Below, piece after piece: positions 58,987 through 64,000 of a DNA stretch of 64,000 bases. Source of the DNA: Xenoacremonium recifei (taxonomy: Eukaryota; Ascomycota; Sordariomycetes; Hypocreales; Nectriaceae). Where the stretch lies: NCBI GenBank assembly GCA_012184525.1, contig WOFQ01000056.1, positions 62,001 to 126,000 on the forward strand, read 5' to 3'. The notes below the pieces were generated by a model that was not told where the DNA came from, ran no database searches, and saw only the letters and a list, made by a program, of their open reading frames with translations. Both the position numbers and the translations under genes were made by a program. Each line of letters starts with the position of its first letter. The stretch's first letter is position 1.

Positions 58987-59537
58987 ATGTCCCAGAAGTT
59001 TACTTTACAAGAGGTAGCTAACAAGTCCACGGACACGTCAGGCCTCATTGTAATCGACAAGAAGGTTTATGATATTACGGAGTACATGCCCAAGCATCCG
59101 TGAGTATTAAAATCCTCTGCTTCAGGCATTATCTTAATAACATGTTCAAGAGGAGGTGACGATATCCTGGCTGAAGTATTAGGGAAGGATGCCAGCGAGG
59201 CGTTCCATGAGGTTGGACATAGTGAAGAGGCAGTTGGAATGTTGAAGGAGATGCTTGTGGGAGAGCTTGATATCTCTGAGCTGGTGGGTATTCCTTGTTT
59301 AGAACCCTGTTTGTTGGGGTTGGCAGCAAGAGCTGAAAGAACTCTCTGTTTCATCACCTTCCGTTGCGTTCCATCTGGCTAAGTATAATACAGACTCTCA
59401 AAAAGACAACTTCGGGCAAGGCTTCTGTGTCGACTTTGTCGGTTCTTTCTGCCATCAGCATTCTTGCTTTGTCTGTGGGCGCTTTATTTGTCCAAGGCCA
59501 TCTCAGAAGTCCATTGAGCCAAGCATCAGATGATTGA
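58987..59537 (+). CDS. Tail-anchored cytochrome b5
   Basis: Electron-transfer haemoprotein serving ER desaturases, hydroxylases and P450s. Exons 58987-59099, 59151-59283 and 59394-59537 give 129 residues. The heme-binding HPGG is formed across intron 1 and the second axial His lies in FHEVGHSEEA. Exon 3 encodes a single C-terminal hydrophobic segment (VSTLSVLSAISILALSVGAL), a tail anchor. Intron 2 (110 nt) was chosen for its GGCTAAG branch and ATACAG end; a shorter 43-nt version ending GGCAG is the alternative and would change the linker. An upstream in-frame ATG (58864) is unlikely as the start. Confidence 0.85.
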
Positions 59538-60607
59538 CAGTCGAGAGTGGTGATAGTGTAGGGTACCTGATCGGAAAGATAGGCCTAAATAGGAAAGTTT
59601 AGAGCCAATAATCACGCACTCCCGTAAAATCCACACGTCTACCCCTCACTCTGTCTACATCATCCTCTCCGCTTGACTCATATGCCGAGGGTCCAGACTA
59701 TGCTTGGAATTGAGGAGAAACGTTGACATATTGCTTACTTATGCATTATTCCTCAATCGCTGCTCCTTGCCGCTGTCGGGAGAAGCGCCAGAGTGATGCC
59801 CGTCGCCCAGCCAAGTTGGTCCCACCATCTAACTTGGACAGGGCAATAAATGCCTAGCAGCACGGTGCGGGGATCGGAGCCGCTCTGGCATTTTGACACA
59901 AGGGGCTATACAGGAACAAGAGGATCGGAGTCAAGGAGCACTGTACTCCGCGTGTATATTTGTAGAGTAATATCGCAGACCGGAAGAGCTGGGCGCCCCC
60001 CGCGTGTCTTTGCCTCGATTTGTTCGCCGGATTGTCGCCTTGTCCTCTCGCGGATCTTGAGAGGTGCAGCTTGTCCCGTAAATCGCAGCAATGCCGTGAG
60101 CTCCAACCCGGTTTCGTGGCGGGATGGACCAAAGGTTTGCCTCTTTGGGCAGCGATCGCCGGCTCTCTCCGAACCTCCTCCCCACAGGGGCGAGCCACCG
60201 GGTGCGAGGTTGTGTCTGTGTGCCGCTTCTCCCACCTCACAATCGCCGGTTCTCACGATAAGGAGCTTGGGAGCGTCGCCTTGAAGCGGGGTTTGCGACG
60301 CCGTGCCTATCCTGATGCCCCAAGCGATATAGCCTCGTGGCATATTTTTTCCTTTTTCCACCAGGTTGACACGGCGGCAGTCCCGACCCAGGTCCCTCCT
60401 TCCTGCTCTTTCTCCCCTCCCCCTCCCCGCATGCACCTGCCGCTTGCACATGCATCATTCTGGGGCAGTGACGACGATTACTTAAGAAATAGGGCCAAAC
60501 CTTCCTTCCACTTCATCTCTCCCCTCCCTCTTCCTCTTCCCTCTTCATAACCTCTCTTTCATTTTCACCTCGTTTCTTTTCTCCTGATACCCCATTCATC
60601 CTTCATC
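59538..60607. promoter_or_regulatory. Aldehyde dehydrogenase promoter and 5' UTR
   Basis: Just over 1 kb. GC-rich sequence at 59850-60300 gives overlapping long ORFs on both strands with no recognisable domain. It ends in a strong pyrimidine tract (about 60500-60590), as found at highly expressed fungal genes. CCCCGCA at 60425-60431 and CCGCT just after it match the short (T/A)GCGG AlcR-type core in reverse, which is weak evidence for ethanol control. Confidence 0.45.
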
Positions 60608-62165
60608 ATGACTCTCTCCGTGGACCTCACTGCCCCCAACGGCACCAAGATCACTCTCCCTACCGGTCTCTTCATCAACAACGAGTTCGTGAAGTCCACC
60701 TCGGAGAAGAAGATCGTCAGCATCAACCCCAGGTATTAATCACTCAACCCGGCATTTGTCCCATCTCTCGACTAACACGAGCCCAAGCGATGAGTCTGAG
60801 ATTGCCTCAGTAGAGGCCGCCTCAGCTGCTGATGTGGACACCGCTGTCAAGGCCGCCCGCGCTGCCTTCAACTCTCCCGAGTGGCGAGAGATCTCCAACA
60901 CTGAGCGAGGCGAGCTCATGTACAAGTTCGCCAACCTCATCGAGGAGCACCGCGCGACGCTCGCCACCCTTGAGACCTGGGACAATGGCAAGCCCTACAG
61001 CGTTGCTTTTGAGGAGGACCTGGGCGAGGTCATTGGCACGCTCAAGTACTACGCCGGCTGGGCCGACAAGATCCACGGCCAGACCATCCCCACTACTCCC
61101 CAGAAGTTCGCCTATACCCTCAAGCAGCCCGTCGGCGTTTGCGGCCAGATCATCCCCTGGAACTACCCCCTCGCCATGGCCGCCTGGAAGCTCGGCCCGG
61201 CCCTGGCCTGCGGCAACTGTGTCGTGATGAAACCCGCCGAACAGACGCCCCTTTCCATCCTCTACCTCGCCAGCCTGATCCCCAAGGCCGGTTTCCCCCC
61301 GGGTGTCATTAACATCGTCAATGGCTTCGGCCGTGAGGCTGGTTCGGCTCTCGTCGAGCACCCCGATGTCGACAAGATCGCTTTCACTGGTAGCACCGTC
61401 ACCGGCCGCGCTGTGATGAAGGCTGCTAGCATCAACATGAAGAACATCACTCTTGAGACTGGCGGCAAGTCCCCCCTCCTCGTCTTCAAGGATGCCGATC
61501 TCGAGCAAGCCGCCAAATGGGGCCACGTTGGTATCATGAGCAACCAGGGCCAGATTTGCACTGCTACCTCGCGAATCTTGGTTCAGGAAGATGTCTACGC
61601 TGAGTACGTCAAGAAGTTCAAGCAGGTTGTTTCTGAGAACAAGGTCGGCGACCCCTTCAAGGACGACACTTTCCAGGGTCCCCAGGTTACCCAAGCCCAG
61701 TATGAGCGTGTTCTCAGCTACATCGAGACCGGCAAGGGCGAGGGCGCCAAGCTCGAGTCTGGTGGTGTCCCTCACAAGAACGTCGGTGCCGGCAAGGGTT
61801 TCTTCATTGAGCCTACCGTTTTCTCCGATGTGAAGCCTGACATGAGGATCTTCCAGGAGGAGGTCTTTGGTCCTTTCGTCTCTATCACCCCCTTCAAGAC
61901 CGAGGAAGAGGCCATCAAGCTCGCCAACAGCACAAACTACGGTCTGGGATCTGCAGTTTTCACTCGTGACATCGAGCGAGCGCACCGTGTTGCCGGCCGT
62001 ATCGAGGCTGGCATGGTCTGGATTAACAGCTCCAACGACTCCGACATCCGAGTACCATTCGGTGGTGTCAAGCAGAGCGGCATTGGTCGAGAGTTGGGCG
62101 AGGCTGGTCTCGCTGCTTACTGCCAGGTCAAGGCTGTGCACGTAAACATGGGATTGATGCTGTAG
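60608..62165 (+). CDS. aldA: NAD(P)-dependent aldehyde dehydrogenase
   Basis: Oxidises aldehydes such as acetaldehyde to acids. Exons 60608-60732 and 60788-62165 (55-nt intron) encode 500 residues, the standard ALDH length. Cofactor and catalytic motifs: IIPWNYPL, FTGSTVTGR, LETGGKSP with the general-base Glu near residue 264, and the nucleophile Cys near 298 in NQGQICTATSR; the C-terminal PFGGVKQSGIGRELG is complete. Codon use is strongly biased to C-ending codons, unlike neighbouring genes, which points to high expression. No mitochondrial targeting peptide is visible. It matches fungal cytosolic AldA; the gene symbol is by family resemblance. Confidence 0.94.
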
Positions 62166-62679
62166 GAAGCATAGGCTTACGATGAAGAGGAGAAAACGAC
62201 AAGGAGCAATGAGAGGACCGGAGTGTCCAGAAGCACACGTTCTAGGAAAGTGGCATTGGCAAGGCGTCTATGACAAAATCATGTATGATTGGGAATTTAA
62301 TGACAACTATCTTCAAAGTACTACATTCACCATCTCTCGGGTTTCTCATCTTTTCTTTTGTTCCGGGTTGTCCGAAAGTCTTCAATTTTTTACCATGAGC
62401 GTGAGCTGCTTCACAAATGACAACAGGTGCAAGATGTGGGTATTCACGATCATGCTCCCAGTTCACTCTGGTGACATTGCAAGTCCGTTCAGCATATGAG
62501 CAAAGAAATGAACAACAAGTCCTGGAAAAAATAGCTCATTCAGGCGAGATAATAGACACTGGAAAGAGACTCATGCATATCCTGTATATCCCTGTTCCTT
62601 CGCTCGAAACTCCAACGCAACAAGTCCGAGCAGACTCCAAAATTCCCAAATATGAGCAAAACAAATTGGTATCCTTTAA
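62166..62679. other. Convergent 3' intergenic region
   Basis: 514 bp between the aldehyde dehydrogenase and the right-edge regulator. No gene is seen. Confidence 0.45.
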
Positions 62680-64000
62680 TCACAAAACAAGGGCGTGAGG
62701 GCTCATTTCGCCGAGGATCTCCGACCACGACATGTCCTGAGAGTCAACTTTCCAGATGGCGTTCAATGCAGAGCTAACGGCGTGGACGGACCCGAAGCGC
62801 ATCTCATCATAGATAAGGTTCACCATGTTGAGCACGGCGCGCTGGTGGCGAGCCGACTGCGCGTGGGCGCCCGCGATGAAGAGCGGGAATATGATGCAGT
62901 TGAGCACCTTGGCAGGCCGCTTGATCTCGAAGATGCAGTCGAGGCAGGACTGCACGTGCTGTTGGACGAGCGGGTGCAGCGTAGGCAGTCCGCAGATGGC
63001 GCGGTAAAGGTATATCAAGCCAGTGTGCTGGAAGGCCCGGATGAGCGTGAAGGCGTGGACGGCCTCGAGATCTCGCTCGCCAAGCACTTCGCCGCCCTCA
63101 CTCTGGTTGTCGAGATCCTGAAACGTCAAGGGCGCGTAGACAGGCCGAAGGGCTACCTCAAACATGCGGATACGGTCCATGGAGAACTCCTCGTAACCGT
63201 TCAGTGTCGCGTCGAAGTAGAAGGCCATGGTGGCGATCTCCTGGAAGACTGTAGCCAAGGAGAACCTGCCCAGGGGGTCTCTTCCCCACCAGACAGCACC
63301 CTTGTCGATCGTCTCCCACACATCCGGGGTAAAGGAGGGGGGCCTGCCCTGGAGCATCGCCGTGGTCAGATCGGCAGACGCAAACTCGGAGAGAAGCATG
63401 TGCATTGACTCTTGACAGTTACCGAGGAGAGTCTTCATCCCGCCCAATCTTGCTATAATGGCCATGACACCAGCGTGATGGCTCGAAGTTGAGGCAGACT
63501 TCTGCATGCATTCGATGAAGCCGTCGTGCAAGTGAAGCATGATCACAGCGAAGAGCAGCGTCATCAGCGGGCCATCGCCTTTGCTGCAACATCCGTCCAC
63601 TTCTCCGCGGACCGCGGCAAGACACTCGAGGCGCTTGATGTTTAGGCCATCTCGGCTATTTCGACCGTCCTGGAGCAATCGATGCGAGTCAGCTAGAACA
63701 CATGTCGCGAGGAGGACGACACGATGTTCGAGCGCAACCATTGTCGGAGCGGGGCATGGTTCCGACGATGTTGATAGCAATGGCCAGACGCGGCTGTGGA
63801 AGTAGTCAAGCGCGCGCTTCTCATAAACAGCGAGGGAAGCCGCAAGCTGCTCATCACGGCCTGCGATCTGGTAGCTGGCCGGGACAGTGACGGTAGGGCG
63901 AGTGCTCCATCGGATCAGACGGGCATTGTAGTCACAGGTGGCCCCGACAAGGGAGCATCTCTGGCAGACAGGTTTGGTGAGATCACATTTGATGCGCCGC
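62680..64000 (-). CDS. Zn2Cys6 transcription factor, partial (N-terminus off the right edge)
   Basis: The open frame runs from the window edge to the stop at 62680, about 440 residues. The edge-proximal sequence RRIKCDLTKPVCQRC and the following ATCDYN are the second half of a fungal zinc cluster; the first two Cys lie outside. The remainder is a helical fungal-specific regulatory domain (Fungal_trans_2 type) with FTLIRAFQHTGLIYLYRAI, common in C6 regulators of amino-acid and secondary metabolism. No intron is needed in the visible part. Targets are unknown. Confidence 0.88.
   Translation of the reverse strand, partial: RRIKCDLTKPVCQRCSLVGATCDYNARLIRWSTRPTVTVPASYQIAGRDEQLAASLAVYEKRALDYFHSRVWPLLSTSSEPCPAPTMVALEHRVVLLATCVLADSHRLLQDGRNSRDGLNIKRLECLAAVRGEVDGCCSKGDGPLMTLLFAVIMLHLHDGFIECMQKSASTSSHHAGVMAIIARLGGMKTLLGNCQESMHMLLSEFASADLTTAMLQGRPPSFTPDVWETIDKGAVWWGRDPLGRFSLATVFQEIATMAFYFDATLNGYEEFSMDRIRMFEVALRPVYAPLTFQDLDNQSEGGEVLGERDLEAVHAFTLIRAFQHTGLIYLYRAICGLPTLHPLVQQHVQSCLDCIFEIKRPAKVLNCIIFPLFIAGAHAQSARHQRAVLNMVNLIYDEMRFGSVHAVSSALNAIWKVDSQDMSWSEILGEMSPHALVL

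Noticed and set aside
59854..60550. Overlapping ORFs up to 181 codons on both strands upstream of the aldehyde dehydrogenase
   Set aside because: GC-rich promoter sequence without domains, splice structure or consistent codon use.
60822..62141. 439-codon ORF antisense to the aldehyde dehydrogenase
   Set aside because: It arises from the strong C-ending codon bias of the sense gene; it has no family signature, while the sense strand is a complete ALDH.

Overview
The window comes from a filamentous ascomycete (Pezizomycotina, perhaps Sordariomycetes). The genes carry 45-75 nt GT-AG introns with CTAAC/CTGAC-type branch points, and the families are typical of this group: a multimodular NRPS, a highly reducing PKS, Zn2Cys6 regulators, MARVEL and arrestin-like proteins. 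No rRNA, tRNA, CRISPR array or intact transposon was recognised. All exon boundaries were placed by eye from splice consensus, reading frame and protein-family continuity.

Positions 1-46464 look like one lipopeptide biosynthetic gene cluster. A giant NRPS on the minus strand (start 19782, running off the left edge) has the order T-(C-A-T)x5-C-A... and at least 6,570 visible residues. Next to it are a divergent ABC-C transporter (21208-26242), an MFS transporter (27770-29425), a type II thioesterase (30138-31002), a highly reducing PKS KS-AT-DH-MT-ER-KR-ACP (32060-40107), a MARVEL membrane protein (40927-41515), an aspartate kinase (42163-43869) and an acyl-CoA ligase-like enzyme (44351-46464). 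The inferred logic is that the PKS builds a reduced acyl chain, the thioesterase releases it, the ligase activates it, and the free-standing N-terminal T domain of the NRPS receives it for condensation with amino acids. Aspartate kinase may boost aspartate-family amino acids (Thr, Ile, homoserine, Met). The two transporters may export the product. A TCAATAA motif recurs in the NRPS/ABC, MFS and PKS upstream regions and may mark co-regulation.

The adenylation domains give the strongest clue to the product. Hand-extracted specificity codes of modules 2, 4 and 5 are identical and module 6 is nearly so, while modules 1 and 3 differ. All keep the Asp that binds the alpha-amino group, and no epimerization domain is visible. 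The predicted product is therefore an acylated peptide with the same or similar residue at positions 2, 4, 5 and 6; the amino acid itself cannot be named from this.

From 46.5 kb onward the genes look accessory or housekeeping: a small Zn2Cys6 regulator (47596-48765), a secreted amidohydrolase (49090-50319) with a decayed duplicate of its 3' end (about 51880-52250), an esterase (50850-51701), an alpha/beta hydrolase (52414-53463), an arrestin-like protein (53544-54968), a secreted Cys-rich protein (55750-56652), a RidA-like protein lacking the catalytic Arg (57415-57810), a tail-anchored cytochrome b5 (58987-59537), an aldehyde dehydrogenase (60608-62165) and a second Zn2Cys6 regulator cut by the right edge (62680-64000).
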